From an uncultured Clostridia bacterium (GTDB taxonomy: Bacteria > Bacillota > Clostridia > TANB77 > CAG-508), in assembly GCA_934120395.1 (NCBI GenBank), contig CAKOTZ010000002.1:62001-126000 (forward strand): 64,000 bases of DNA. Direction: 5' to 3'. The position numbers and the translations under genes are program-made. Shown here in pieces: positions 54,301 through 62,338 of this stretch (the stretch's first letter is position 1; each line of letters starts with the position of its first letter). Under the pieces are notes generated by a model. That model worked only from the letters and a program-made list of their open reading frames with translations. It was not told where the DNA came from and searched no databases.

Positions 54301-54954
54301 ATCTTCTAGTAAAATTGAACCCCAAATTGTTTTTGCAAAATCTTGTTCTTCATCTAAATTAAATTTTTCTACATTTTCTTCTAACCATTCTTCTGGAAAA
54401 GGATTACTTTGTATGTAATTGTAAATCTTTAATATAATTTCTTTTAAGGCTTCATCTCCACGATAACCAGCATATGCATCTACTAATTTCAAAAATTCTT
54501 GATTTTGCTCTTCATACAATTCTTCTAATAAACTGTCTAACACGTCTTGTTTTAACAGCTCAATTTCAGCAGTATCACCTATACGAAAATTAGGCGCTAA
54601 ATCAATTTCAAAAAAATTATTTTTTATTACTTCTAAACAAAAAGCATGAATGGTCGAAATATTTGCTCTGTTAAGCAAAATAATTTGTTTTTGCAAGTGA
54701 CTATTTTGTGGTTGATTTTCTAAATTTTTATAAATTGCCTCTAATATTCTTTCTCTCATTTCAGCAGCTGCTGCATTTGTAAAGGTTACTACCAAAATTT
54801 TATCTACATCTATTTTGTCCTTTAAAATTTTTTCAATAATTCTTTCAACTAAAACTGCTGTTTTTCCGCTTCCTGCAGCTGCCGAAACTAAAATATTTTC
54901 TCCATTTTCATAAATTGCCTGTGTTTGTTCTTTGGTCCACTTTACTTCACCCAT
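51349..54954 (-). CDS. addA: ATP-dependent helicase/nuclease subunit A
   Basis: 1201 residues. UvrD-type helicase with Walker A VSAAAGSGKTAVLVERI near 22, AIDEYQDSNLVQEYIL near 393 and MRVLYVALTRSREKLFITG near 860. The C-terminal RecB-family nuclease domain ends with DLILVDYKTDYVQQGNE near 1137. With AddB it resects double-strand breaks and loads RecA. AddB is not adjacent, though addB-addA are usually paired in Firmicutes, and nothing between here and the divergent gene at 55057 could encode it. Confidence 0.96.
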   Translation of the reverse strand: MGEVKWTKEQTQAIYENGENILVSAAAGSGKTAVLVERIIEKILKDKIDVDKILVVTFTNAAAAEMRERILEAIYKNLENQPQNSHLQKQIILLNRANISTIHAFCLEVIKNNFFEIDLAPNFRIGDTAEIELLKQDVLDSLLEELYEEQNQEFLKLVDAYAGYRGDEALKEIILKIYNYIQSNPFPEEWLEENVEKFNLDEEQDFAKTIWGSILLEDFKKTIDEIIATLKYIQKKLDREEELRKFSLTIAMDIVNYQGLLECCNWDELYRKSFTIEFAKWPVDKKVSSELKEEAKQIRDKSKKTFSSKRDKILIYSSKDANRDIKEMYYVLKPLKKLIFEFSNRFMQAKKEKNIIDFNDIEHYALKILVKKEKTQCIATNVAKKYQEKFEEIAIDEYQDSNLVQEYILRTISRGNNLFMVGDVKQSIYKFRQARPELFLEKYETYKRIDDEKEGNVKIQLFQNFRSRSNILDITNLVFGNIMTKKLGDIDYTEQEYLRQENDYEPPIEKNANFAGKTEIHIIDLADREDEEDDEQQEERIENTELEARWTANKIKEIVTSNYLVFDKKKKTYRKASYKDIVILLRATSLSAPVYEKAISDLGIPVFSDTSSEYLSAVEIQTILSVLKVLDNPLQDIPLVSVLRSSIGKFTDEELIQIRLMDKQAYFYEALQLAQTSESEVLSEKVNKFLKFLEKWREEQEYLSLEELIWNIYMDTGYYQYVSLMPDGNIRIANLKMLLERARQYESASFKGLFNFLQFIDKLKNHSGDLGAAKLIGENEDVVRIMSIHKSKGLEFPIVFLCGTGKKFNLKDLNDNILLHHDIGLGPKYINMEKGIEYNTLAKEAIRLKSRIESISEEMRVLYVALTRSREKLFITGIDKNYEKSKEKKEADIDIYGKITESILQQYTSYLDWFELISIARKDEINELADTYVHSKSEVIKNKPKEKEEQNIQVLLENKKDETDNELVKKLKWTYKNKLSTAIPSKTSVSEIKQRKMRKIVSEVKNENKNNYEVMPMFLRESDKLSNSQKGSILHLCMQKIDLQKSYSKEELKEEIEKLVAKKILTANEASSVSIQKIEKFLHSKLAEKIKMAKNIEKEVPFYIQLNAKEAFGKETDDKVLVQGIMDLYFETEENDLILVDYKTDYVQQGNEKELIEKYQTQLRLYKKALEDAKSKKVTEVYIYSTYLDKAIKIDDMYLQD

Positions 54955-55009
54955 TTATGCTTCTCCTCCTTTTCTTTTGTTAGTATATATTTTTTTTAGA
55001 AAATTGTAA

Positions 55010-55037
55010 ATATTATTTGCTTTTTTACAAATAATAT
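55010..55037. repeat. Small inverted repeat in a divergent promoter region
   Basis: ATATTATTTG (55010-55019) and CAAATAATAT (55028-55037) around an eight-base loop, between divergent addA and the gene at 55057. It could be an operator; there is no T-run to suggest a terminator. Confidence 0.5.
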
Positions 55038-55056
55038 GCTTTAAAAGGAGGTTTTT

Positions 55057-55491
55057 ATGGACAATAGAACAAATTTAGAAATACTTGACCAAGTTCACAA
55101 AGGTCTTGTTATGGGAATGGAATCTATTTCTGTTATTTCATCTAAAGTTGGTGACAGAAATTTTAGAGATGATTTGAATTTTCAATATGATGAATACGGA
55201 AAGGTTTTAGACAAAATCGATAAAAAATTTGAAGAAAGTGGTATTAAACCAACTGATACTTCTCCTGGTGAAAAAATGATGGGTTGGACATCAATTCAAA
55301 TGAATACTATGACTGATAAGAGCAATAACAAAATATCTGAATTACTCATTAGAGGAAATACTATGGGTATTATTCAAGGACGTGAATTGTTAAATCAAAA
55401 TCCAAATGCACCTCAAGAAGTTAAAGATATTTTAAATGAATTCGTAAAATTACAACAAAACAATATTGAAAAATTAAAAACCTATTTATAA
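55057..55491 (+). CDS. Helical-bundle protein of unknown function
   Basis: 144 residues with AAGGAGG upstream. It is predicted almost wholly helical: an N-terminal helix (NLEILDQVHKGLVMGMESISVIS), a second with FQYDEYGKVLDKIDKKFEE, and two C-terminal helices. The plan resembles ferritin-like four-helix proteins of the DUF2383/PA2169 kind, but metal ligands are not obvious. It stands alone with its own terminator. Confidence 0.7.
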   Translation: MDNRTNLEILDQVHKGLVMGMESISVISSKVGDRNFRDDLNFQYDEYGKVLDKIDKKFEESGIKPTDTSPGEKMMGWTSIQMNTMTDKSNNKISELLIRGNTMGIIQGRELLNQNPNAPQEVKDILNEFVKLQQNNIEKLKTYL

Positions 55492-55493
55492 CC

Positions 55494-55537
55494 AAAAAGT
55501 AAAGTCTCTTTATATAAATTAAGAGACTTTACTTTTT
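55494..55537. terminator. Bidirectional terminator
   Basis: A 17-base perfect stem (AAAAAGTAAAGTCTCTT with AAGAGACTTTACTTTTT) and a ten-base loop between convergent genes ending at 55491 and 55529. Confidence 0.95.
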
Positions 55538-56578
55538 ATTTTCTGTTTCTTTCTGATCATATTCATCAAAAATTTTCCCTACAACCTTTTCCAATATGTC
55601 CTCTAAACTAATAATTCCTAAAACATGATTATCATTATCTCGAACTATTGCAAGCATTTGGTTTTCTTTTTGTAATTTTTTAAATGCATCGAAAATTTTT
55701 TCTTCTGGTGAGACAAATTTTATCTTTCTTAGCAAATGCTCTATATTGTTTTCTACCTTTTTATTTTTCGCATATTCTAAAGCAATATCCTTTATATTTA
55801 AAACCCCAATTACATTGTCTATTTCGTCCTTATACACTGGAATTCGTGTATATTTATATGTGCTAATTGTATTTAGAGTTTCGTCAAACTCCTTATTGGC
55901 ATCTATTAGATCTACTTTTTTTATTGGCATCATTACCTTTTTTACAGTTATATCATTTATTTTTAGTGCATTGAATAATATTTTCTTTTCTATACTGGCA
56001 ATTACACCTTCTTCTCTTCCTTCTGTAATTATCATTTTTATTTGTTTTTCAGTTAGTTTTTCTTGACTTCCCTCTGATAATTTAAAAATTTTTGAAAAAA
56101 ATCTATTAGATACATATATAAGTCTTTCAAATGGATGATTTAATTTTGCCATTATCCATATAATATCAATTAACATAAATGCCACTTTTCTTGGATTATT
56201 TCTTGCATATTTTTTAGGTAGTACCCCTCCAAATACCAATAAAATATATGCTAATATGATAGTCATAATTAGTGAAGCAATAAATAATGCTAAATTGTAT
56301 GATACTGGCAATTCAGCTATCAAATATGCTAAACTATTTACTATAGTCATTGATGCATAGGCGCTGGCAATTAACTCTGACATATTTGTTCCTACTTCTA
56401 TTACTCCAAAGAATCTATTTGAATTTTCCATTAGCTCTTTTATTTTTCTTGCCTTTTCATTCTTTTTACTAAGCTGATTTATTTCCGCTTTATTTAAATA
56501 GGTAAACGCTGTATCTGCTGCCGAAAAAATAGCTTTCACAGCGGTTATAAGTATTATAATTATAATCTGGTGAGTCAT
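55529..56578 (-). CDS. DUF21/CBS-domain membrane protein (HlyC/CorC, CNNM-like)
   Basis: 349 residues. A DUF21 membrane domain of about four segments (residues 1-150; TAVKAIFSAADTAFTYLNKAEI) is followed by a cytosolic CBS pair (VKKVMMPIKKVDLIDA; RIPVYKDEIDNVIGVLNIKDIAL; LGIISLEDILEKVVGKI). The CorC/HlyC C-terminal domain found in longer relatives is absent. The family takes part in magnesium or cobalt export, and CNNM homologues transport Mg. The ion cannot be set here. Confidence 0.85.
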   Translation of the reverse strand: MTHQIIIIILITAVKAIFSAADTAFTYLNKAEINQLSKKNEKARKIKELMENSNRFFGVIEVGTNMSELIASAYASMTIVNSLAYLIAELPVSYNLALFIASLIMTIILAYILLVFGGVLPKKYARNNPRKVAFMLIDIIWIMAKLNHPFERLIYVSNRFFSKIFKLSEGSQEKLTEKQIKMIITEGREEGVIASIEKKILFNALKINDITVKKVMMPIKKVDLIDANKEFDETLNTISTYKYTRIPVYKDEIDNVIGVLNIKDIALEYAKNKKVENNIEHLLRKIKFVSPEEKIFDAFKKLQKENQMLAIVRDNDNHVLGIISLEDILEKVVGKIFDEYDQKETENKK

Positions 56579-56594
56579 TTCTTATTTCCCTCTT

Positions 56595-57512
56595 TTATCT
56601 TAAAAATCCATTAATAATTTCTTCTTCTGCCTCTTTTTCACTAAGTCCCAAAGTCATTAATTTTATTAATTGTTCTCCTGCAATCTTGCCAATTGCAGCT
56701 TCATGAATTAAATTTGCTTCTACGTTATTTGCTGTTATTTCTGGTGTTGCTTTTACACTTCCGTTATCCTTTAATATTGCATCACACTCGACATGAGCAA
56801 AACACTTTGCATTACCATACACTTTTGATATAAATTCTTGTTTTGAATTTTCTGTAGCTACAGACCTTGATGTAACATGTACACTAGCATTTTCGTCATT
56901 TAAACTAACATCAAAAATTGTTTTAGCAAATTGGTTTTGATGTGTTAATATTTTTTCTGTTATTACCAAATTAGTATTTTTACCTAACGTTCCTTTTGTT
57001 TCTCTTAATGTTGAGTCAACCCCTCTTATTTGAGTTGTTTGCATTTCCATGCTGGCACCTTCTTTTAGTGTCACCTCTGTTACTGGATTTAGAATTCTTT
57101 TACCTTTTCCACTTCCATCTCCATAATGTTTTTCAATATATGTTACCTTTGCACCCTCTTCTAAGAAAAATCGGTGTATTCCGTCATGTTGTGAATCTTT
57201 ATCTTCATCGTTATGAATACCACAACCAGCAACAATAATAACATTGGCATTTTTCCCAATATAAAAGTCATTATATACTAAATCTTTTAAGCCACTTTGT
57301 GTTAAAATTACAGGAATATGAACAAATTCCATTTTTGTGTTTTCTTTTACAAAGATATCAATTCCTGGTGTATCTTTTTTTGTTACTATATTAATATTTT
57401 CGGTTACTTTTCTTTCTATTCCTTTTCCATTTTCCCTAATATTGTATGCCCCCTGTATTTCTCCATCTATATCTGCAATTTGTTTTAACAAGTCTTTTTC
57501 TACTTTATCCAT
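56595..57512 (-). CDS. sufB: SufB/SufD-type Fe-S scaffold protein (minimal SUF system)
   Basis: 305 residues from ATG 57510-57512, chosen because GGAGGTG lies six bases upstream, within the sufC 3' end. It is a beta-helix SufBD core protein: CGIHNDEDKDSQHDGIHRFFLEEGAKVTYIEKHYGDG near 100 and AAIGKIAGEQLIKLMTLGLSEKEAEEEIINGFL at the end. It is shorter than classical SufB, and no sufD, sufS or sufU is adjacent. The SufBC-only layout corresponds to the minimal SMS system of archaea and anaerobic bacteria. Confidence 0.9.
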   Translation of the reverse strand: MDKVEKDLLKQIADIDGEIQGAYNIRENGKGIERKVTENINIVTKKDTPGIDIFVKENTKMEFVHIPVILTQSGLKDLVYNDFYIGKNANVIIVAGCGIHNDEDKDSQHDGIHRFFLEEGAKVTYIEKHYGDGSGKGKRILNPVTEVTLKEGASMEMQTTQIRGVDSTLRETKGTLGKNTNLVITEKILTHQNQFAKTIFDVSLNDENASVHVTSRSVATENSKQEFISKVYGNAKCFAHVECDAILKDNGSVKATPEITANNVEANLIHEAAIGKIAGEQLIKLMTLGLSEKEAEEEIINGFLR

Positions 57513-58224
57513 TACATTCACCTCCAGAAAGTTTTTTACATTTGGTTTGAGCCAAAACCGATGATATCATTTCTTCTTTTGGTCCAATTTTTGATATTTT
57601 ACCATTTGTTAATAATATAATTTCATCTGCTATTTCTAGGATTCTTTCTTGGTGTGATATTATCAAGCTTGTACCTTTTACTTCCCTTCTCATGTTTTGG
57701 AAAACTGCAATTAAATTTTGAAAACTCCATAAATCAATTCCAGCTTCTGGTTCATCAAAAATTGTAAATTTGGATTCACGAACTGCCACACTTGCAATTT
57801 CAATGCGCTTTAACTCTCCACCTGATAATGATGCATTTATTTCTCTATCTACATATTCTCTTGCACATAACCCAACGCTTGCCAAAATTTGACACGCTTC
57901 TTTTCTACTTAAATCCTTTCCTGCTGACAATTTTAATATATCATATACTGTTATTCCTTTAAATCTAACCGGTTGTTGAAATGCAAATCCTATTCCTAAT
58001 TTTGCACGTTGGTCTATGCTTAAATTGCTAATATCTTGCCCATCAAAAATTATTTGTCCCTCCGTTTGTTTTTCTATTCCCATTATAATCTTTACTAAAG
58101 TAGATTTTCCTGAACCATTTGGTCCAGTAATCACAATAAATTTGTTTTCTTCTAGTTTTAAATTTATATCATCTAAAATTACTTTATCATCTTTTATGAA
58201 TTTAATATTTCTCAGTTCTAGCAT
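57505..58224 (-). CDS. sufC: Fe-S cluster assembly ATPase SufC
   Basis: 239 residues. ABC-type ATPase with Walker A GPNGSGKSTLVKIIMG near residue 35, Q-loop FAFQQPVRFKG near 82, signature ASLSGGELKRIEIASV near 129 and FDEPEAGIDLW near 155. The SufC hallmark EPEAGID is present. It drives SufB conformational change during cluster assembly. The gene overlaps sufB by eight bases, so the two are translated together. Confidence 0.96.
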   Translation of the reverse strand: MLELRNIKFIKDDKVILDDINLKLEENKFIVITGPNGSGKSTLVKIIMGIEKQTEGQIIFDGQDISNLSIDQRAKLGIGFAFQQPVRFKGITVYDILKLSAGKDLSRKEACQILASVGLCAREYVDREINASLSGGELKRIEIASVAVRESKFTIFDEPEAGIDLWSFQNLIAVFQNMRREVKGTSLIISHQERILEIADEIILLTNGKISKIGPKEEMISSVLAQTKCKKLSGGECNG

Positions 58225-58234
58225 CTTATCCTCC

Positions 58235-58810
58235 TTATTCCATTTCGTAAATAGCTTTTAATAACTCTTGTGACCTTTCTGTCAGTTTTTCTTTATTTTT
58301 TCTTTCTTCTTTTGTAATATACAACGGATTGCCAAATGTTATTTTTATTTTTGAAAATAATTTTGGATTTTCAGTTATATATACTGGTATTATTGGCACT
58401 TCTGTTTTTGATGCAATATAACTTGGACCATCTGTTATTTTATGCCTTCTATCTTCAATTTTTAGTATTCCACCTTCTGGGAATATTAATAATCTTGCTT
58501 TTTCGTTATCTTGTAAAATGTGTATTGCATGTAATAAACTTTTTGCATCTTTTTTTCCTCTTCGTATTGGAAATGCACCAAAAAATCTCAACGCACCACC
58601 AATAAATTTATTTTCAAACAGCTCCGATTTTGCCATCATACTCATTTTGTCAACTTTTGCATATATCCATACTGGATCAAAAATATTAGAATGATTTGGG
58701 CACAAAATACATTTGTTAAATTCGTTTACAATTTCTAGATTTTTATATTTAACTCTATATAGCAAATGACAAAATACTATATTTATTAGGAATTGCATTA
58801 TTTTTCTCAT
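58235..58810 (-). CDS. plsC: 1-acylglycerol-3-phosphate acyltransferase
   Basis: 191 residues. The HX4D motif is in LCPNHSNIFDP near residue 38, the second block is FGAFPIRRGKKDAKSLL near 78 and the third is IFPEGG near 107. It makes phosphatidic acid at the inner membrane face. Compact length suits clostridial PlsC. It is first in the plsC-sufC-sufB unit, with a 10-base gap to sufC. Confidence 0.9.
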   Translation of the reverse strand: MRKIMQFLINIVFCHLLYRVKYKNLEIVNEFNKCILCPNHSNIFDPVWIYAKVDKMSMMAKSELFENKFIGGALRFFGAFPIRRGKKDAKSLLHAIHILQDNEKARLLIFPEGGILKIEDRRHKITDGPSYIASKTEVPIIPVYITENPKLFSKIKITFGNPLYITKEERKNKEKLTERSQELLKAIYEME

Positions 58811-58913
58811 GTGTTTTCCTCTTTTTCTTTTTATCTATTTTATTAATATATCACATTTTTCAATATTCTCCAACATTATTGTATAATATTTTTTCCATTT
58901 TATACCGACATTG

Positions 58914-59138
58914 TTATGTTAAAACTTTATTAGCACCACATCTAGATACCATTTCTGCTAATTTATAATACATTTTTTCTCTTTGCTCTGGAGTTGTTAA
59001 AAGCGTTGTATCTGCTCCGCATCCAACTGGCATATAGTTAAAGAACCAACCATATTTACAACCTTTCTCTATCATTTTGTCAAAATATTCTTCACTCATT
59101 ATATACTCTGCATTTGCCAAAGTAGCAATTGCTCCCAC
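58914..59138 (-). pseudogene. Fragment of a radical SAM protein
   Basis: A 74-residue frame from GTG 59136-59138, with AGGAGG well placed upstream. The middle (EEYFDKMIEKGCKYGWFFNYMPVG, then TTPEQREKMYYKLAEM) closely matches the back half of a large radical SAM family, but the CxxxCxxC cluster region and the C-terminal part are absent. The last dozen residues (VSRCGANKVLT) do not fit the family. It appears to be a remnant truncated at both ends; expression of a small product cannot be excluded. Confidence 0.65.
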
Positions 59139-59218
59139 TTTTACTCCTCCTAGTTTTGAATTTATATTTGTACGAAAAATGTTGTATTTTGTACTTTTGA
59201 GGATTATATACCAAAAAA

Positions 59219-59258
59219 ATGAATTAATTATGAACAATTTTGTTCATAATTAATTCAT
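59219..59258. terminator. 40-base perfect hairpin, likely bidirectional terminator
   Basis: A 17-base uninterrupted stem, ATGAATTAATTATGAAC and its complement, around AATTTT. T-runs flank both sides. It lies between the radical SAM remnant and the region upstream of the AbiE toxin gene's 3' end. Confidence 0.8.
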
Positions 59259-59279
59259 TTTTCATATTCTAATTGATTA

Positions 59280-59390
59280 TCAATATAACTTGTCTTTTGC
59301 TTCCATTCCAACTATAACAACTGTATCTGTTGCATCTTTCATCTTTGCGTTAAATTCTTCCATTTTTTCTTTTCTTTCTTCTTGATTCAT
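59280..59390 (-). CDS. Possible 36-residue small ORF
   Basis: ATG 59388-59390 to TGA 59280-59282, encoding MNQEERKEKMEEFNAKMKDA and VVIVGMEAKDKLY at the end. It lies after the AbiEii stop and before the 40-base hairpin. No ribosome site is convincing and the frame is open upstream into the toxin's 3' end, so it may be a remnant of a longer gene. Confidence 0.35.
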   Translation of the reverse strand: MNQEERKEKMEEFNAKMKDATDTVVIVGMEAKDKLY

Positions 59391-59461
59391 ATATATATCC
59401 TGCTTTGTCTGTTCTTCTATCTGATTCAAATAACATATTCTCTTTCTATGATAAGTTATTT

Positions 59462-60304
59462 TTATTTTAATAACCTCATTATTTCTTCTAATACTTCCGT
59501 CATATTCTCATAACTAATATCTTCTGCATAAGTAAATTTAGATTGATAATTCTTCCAATGTTCTTTCAGAGCATCACTTTCTTTTATAGCTTGCATTATT
59601 TCATCTATATTATTTAATTTTTCAGCAGAGCCTCTATATTCAAATTTCTTTATAATAGCTTGTCCCAGCAATTTCTTCTCAAAATTTTGTTGTTGTGTAG
59701 TCCAAAGTATATAGATATCATAAAAATCTCTTGCTCTTGTTGTATCAACATTTCTCGATATAATTGTTTCAAATTTATCTGCTATAACTGTTTCCATATT
59801 ATATGCAAGTATTTCTATTGAACGATTTTCAAACATCAAACCAAATTTATAATTTACTTCTTTAGGTACAATTACATCCCCTGTTGTTATATCTAATTTC
59901 ATTGGTACAACTAATTTGTCAAATTTGGCATTCAATGAAACTCTATATCCTCCATATTCATCTTCTTGTCTTATTTCTTTTATATTTGTAAATTCAAAAG
60001 TTATTCCATCATCTAAATCTATATTGAATATTTCATTTAATATATCTTCTAAGTTATCCTTTTCTAAATCAAAACCTTTTATTGTTGCATCCATATCTAG
60101 CGTATTTCTCATATCTATTCCAACTATAGCAGTTATTAACATACCACCCTTTAATACAAATTTATATTTATAATCTGACACTGAAATTCTTTCCAATAGT
60201 CTTTCTAGCATATAATTTTGTAAGATAATATTTTCATTTACATCAACTTTAGTAGACATATTTTTTATCCATGCTTTTAATTGTGCTCTATTTTTAGCTA
60301 TCAT
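59462..60304 (-). CDS. abiEii: AbiEii-family nucleotidyltransferase toxin
   Basis: 280 residues. DUF1814 nucleotidyltransferase-like toxin: FVLKGGMLITAIVG near residue 49 (motif I), MRNTLDMDATIKG near 65 (motif II with the two Asp), KFETIISR near 178 and RARDFYDIYIL near 188. AbiE toxins inhibit growth, some by blocking tRNA acceptor ends, and form a type IV toxin-antitoxin system that can abort phage infection. Its ATG overlaps the antitoxin stop by four bases. Confidence 0.93.
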   Translation of the reverse strand: MIAKNRAQLKAWIKNMSTKVDVNENIILQNYMLERLLERISVSDYKYKFVLKGGMLITAIVGIDMRNTLDMDATIKGFDLEKDNLEDILNEIFNIDLDDGITFEFTNIKEIRQEDEYGGYRVSLNAKFDKLVVPMKLDITTGDVIVPKEVNYKFGLMFENRSIEILAYNMETVIADKFETIISRNVDTTRARDFYDIYILWTTQQQNFEKKLLGQAIIKKFEYRGSAEKLNNIDEIMQAIKESDALKEHWKNYQSKFTYAEDISYENMTEVLEEIMRLLK

Positions 60305-60894
60305 AGTAACACCTCCAAATATTTCCTTACTTCATCTTCAATATTAAATAGTTTTGCATATTTGTGTAATCTAATGGTGTTTTTATCTTTTCTTTCCGCA
60401 TATCTTTTCATTGCATCTGTAAATAATGCAATTTCTATTTTTTTCTTTTTTCTAATAATATCGCAAATTGTTCTTTCTAAATCGTATACTTTGATTTTAT
60501 TTCCATAAGGTGTTTTCATTTCTACAATTCCTATTTCATATAATTCTTCTTTTAAATAGAAAAATTGATAATCTTTATTTTTTAACAATTTTGTATTATA
60601 GTAGCTTGGTATTGTTAATTGATATCTTATAGGTGTTCTATCGCATAAATCATGAAAGTACAAAGCTGTTTCATGAGAGAATATTCCTTTTTTACAAATT
60701 GCTTGAGTAATAAAGTATTCATCTTCAAATGTATCTGCACCTATGTACGTTCCTCTTGCTACTCTTTCAATTAATCCTCTCTCTATCATTCGAGTTAAAA
60801 CCTTATTGTTAATTCCTAATTGCTCTACTTGATATGTTTCAATTACTCCATTATTCTTTTTTAATAATTTTTCTACCTTTTGTATATCATCCAT
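60301..60894 (-). CDS. abiEi: AbiEi-family antitoxin and autorepressor
   Basis: 197 residues from ATG 60892-60894, with AAAGGAG nine bases upstream. The frame extends upstream to 60957 but that part holds the promoter and operator. An N-terminal winged helix (VEKLLKKNNGVIETYQVEQLGINNKVLTRMIERGLIERVARGTYI) is followed by the AbiEi C-terminal domain (FSHETALYFHDLCDRTP; VYDLERTICDIIRKKKK). In studied AbiE systems the antitoxin neutralises without direct binding and represses the operon through inverted repeats, one of which is visible here. Confidence 0.92.
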   Translation of the reverse strand: MDDIQKVEKLLKKNNGVIETYQVEQLGINNKVLTRMIERGLIERVARGTYIGADTFEDEYFITQAICKKGIFSHETALYFHDLCDRTPIRYQLTIPSYYNTKLLKNKDYQFFYLKEELYEIGIVEMKTPYGNKIKVYDLERTICDIIRKKKKIEIALFTDAMKRYAERKDKNTIRLHKYAKLFNIEDEVRKYLEVLL

Positions 60895-60909
60895 CACTAT
60901 TTCTCCTTT

Positions 60910-60957
60910 GCCGTTTTCGTTCGTAAATATTATATCATTTACGAACGAAAACGGCAA
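60910..60957 (-). promoter_or_regulatory. AbiE promoter inside a perfect 19-bp inverted-repeat operator
   Basis: On the minus strand TTGCCG (60952-60957), 17 bases, TATAAT (60929-60934). An exact 19-base inverted repeat (60910-60928 and 60937-60955) spans it, so the -10 lies in the eight-base centre and the right arm overlaps the -35. The repeat contains no T-run on the operon strand and is an operator, not a terminator. Confidence 0.88.
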
Positions 60958-60969
60958 GTGTTGCCTGTC

Positions 60970-62323
60970 TTATTCTAGTTGTAGCACCGCAACACACTCC
61001 ACATGACCGTGTCCATGGGAACATGTCAACTGGCTGAACTTGCTTTATTTCATATTTAATACTAAGTTTTTTTAAATCTCTGGCTAAAGTAGCAGGATTG
61101 CAACTTACATAAACAATTCTTTTTGGATTTAATAACAACAAATTATCAATAGTTTTACTATCACACCCTTTACGAGGTGGATCAACAAAAACAACATCTG
61201 GTGCAATTTTTTCTTTTTTCATAATTACAGGTAAAATTTCTTCTACATCTCCTGCATAAAAATCTGCATTGTGAACATCATTTAATTTAGCATTCTCCTT
61301 TGCATCCTCTATTGCACTTTCTATGATTTCAATTCCATACAATTTTTTTGCCTTTCTCGATGCAAAAATTCCTATTGTTCCAATACCACAATAAAGATCT
61401 AAAATTGTTTCTTTACCAGTTAATTCAGCATATTCTATGGCTATATTATATAACAACTCTGTTTGTACTGGATTAACTTGATAAAATGAAAGTGGTGATA
61501 TTTTAAATTTGTACTCTCCAATTTGGTCATATATATATCCATCACCATAAATTACCTCATTTTCTTTTCCTAGTATAACATTTGTATTTCTTTTATTTAT
61601 GTTTTTAACTATTGTTTTAATTTCTTTGTGTTTGCTACATATTTTTTCTATAAATTCTCTCTCATTATTCAATTTGTCTGTATTTAATACTAAAGTAAGC
61701 ATCATTTCGCCAGTAACTAACCCAGTTCTAATTATTATATGCCTTAAAGTTCCGCTTTGATTTGACTCATTATATGGTTTTACACCAGCCTGCATTAGGT
61801 ATTCAAAAGCATCTTGCGCCACATCTTGTGCTTTTTTGTCTTGTATTAAACAATCTGTAGTTTCAATAATATCATGAGACCTTTTGGCATATACTCCCAT
61901 AACCGGCTTATTGTCTTTATTCATTCCAACAGGATATTGCAATTTATTTCTATAATTATATGGATTACCCATACCAATTGCATTATTTACTGGTATGTTT
62001 TCATTTACTTCTTTCTTTATGCAATTTTTCACCATCTCAGTTTTTAATTGCAAAGTTTTCTCATAATTCATATATCTTAGGCTACAACCACCACATCTTC
62101 TATATGTACTGCAGTCCTCATCCACTCTATCTGTAGATTTTTTTATTATTTCAATACATTTGGCAAAAGCATAAGAAGTATGTACTTTAACTATAATTAT
62201 TCTTACCCTTTCGCCTTTTAGTGTTTGTGGTACAAATACAGTAAAGGTATTTATTTTAGCTATACCGTCGCCATCAATGCCGTTATCAATTATATCAACA
62301 ATATATTCTTCATTTTTTTTCAT
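60970..62323 (-). CDS. rlmD: 23S rRNA (uracil-C5)-methyltransferase, read through a +1 frameshift
   Basis: RumA/RlmD family enzyme. A TRAM domain (MKKNEEYIVDIIDNGIDGDGIAKI) precedes a Fe-S cluster motif (CSTYRRCGGCSLRYMNY near 80) and the SAM domain (ILDLYCGIGTIGIFA near 300; VFVDPPRKGCDSKTI near 378; YVSCNPATLARDL near 409). The zero frame ends with SCGVCCGATTRIRQATL, unlike the family. Skipping C at 61009 gives WTGHVECVAVLQLE and stops at 60970-60972, for 450 residues. That stop falls just before the AbiE operator, as expected for a natural gene end. The CGG is at 61007-61009. Confidence 0.93.
61004..61012 (-). other. Candidate +1 frameshift site in rlmD (ACA-CGG-T)
   Basis: Zero frame TGG ACA CGG TCA TGT; +1 frame ACA (C) GGT CAT GTG GAG. 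The +1 reading restores the conserved Phe-Pro-x-Thr-x-His-Val-Glu catalytic block of RumA proteins. Confidence 0.78.
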
Positions 62324-62338
62324 AGTTAGTCTCCTCTT

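Noticed and set aside
61004..61012. Classical +1 slippage of the P-site tRNA as the mechanism
   Set aside because: Re-pairing one base downstream would give CTC for tRNA-Ser(UCU) and CAC for tRNA-Pro(CCA) and tRNA-Thr(ACA), with poor matches; out-of-frame A-site decoding is the better model.
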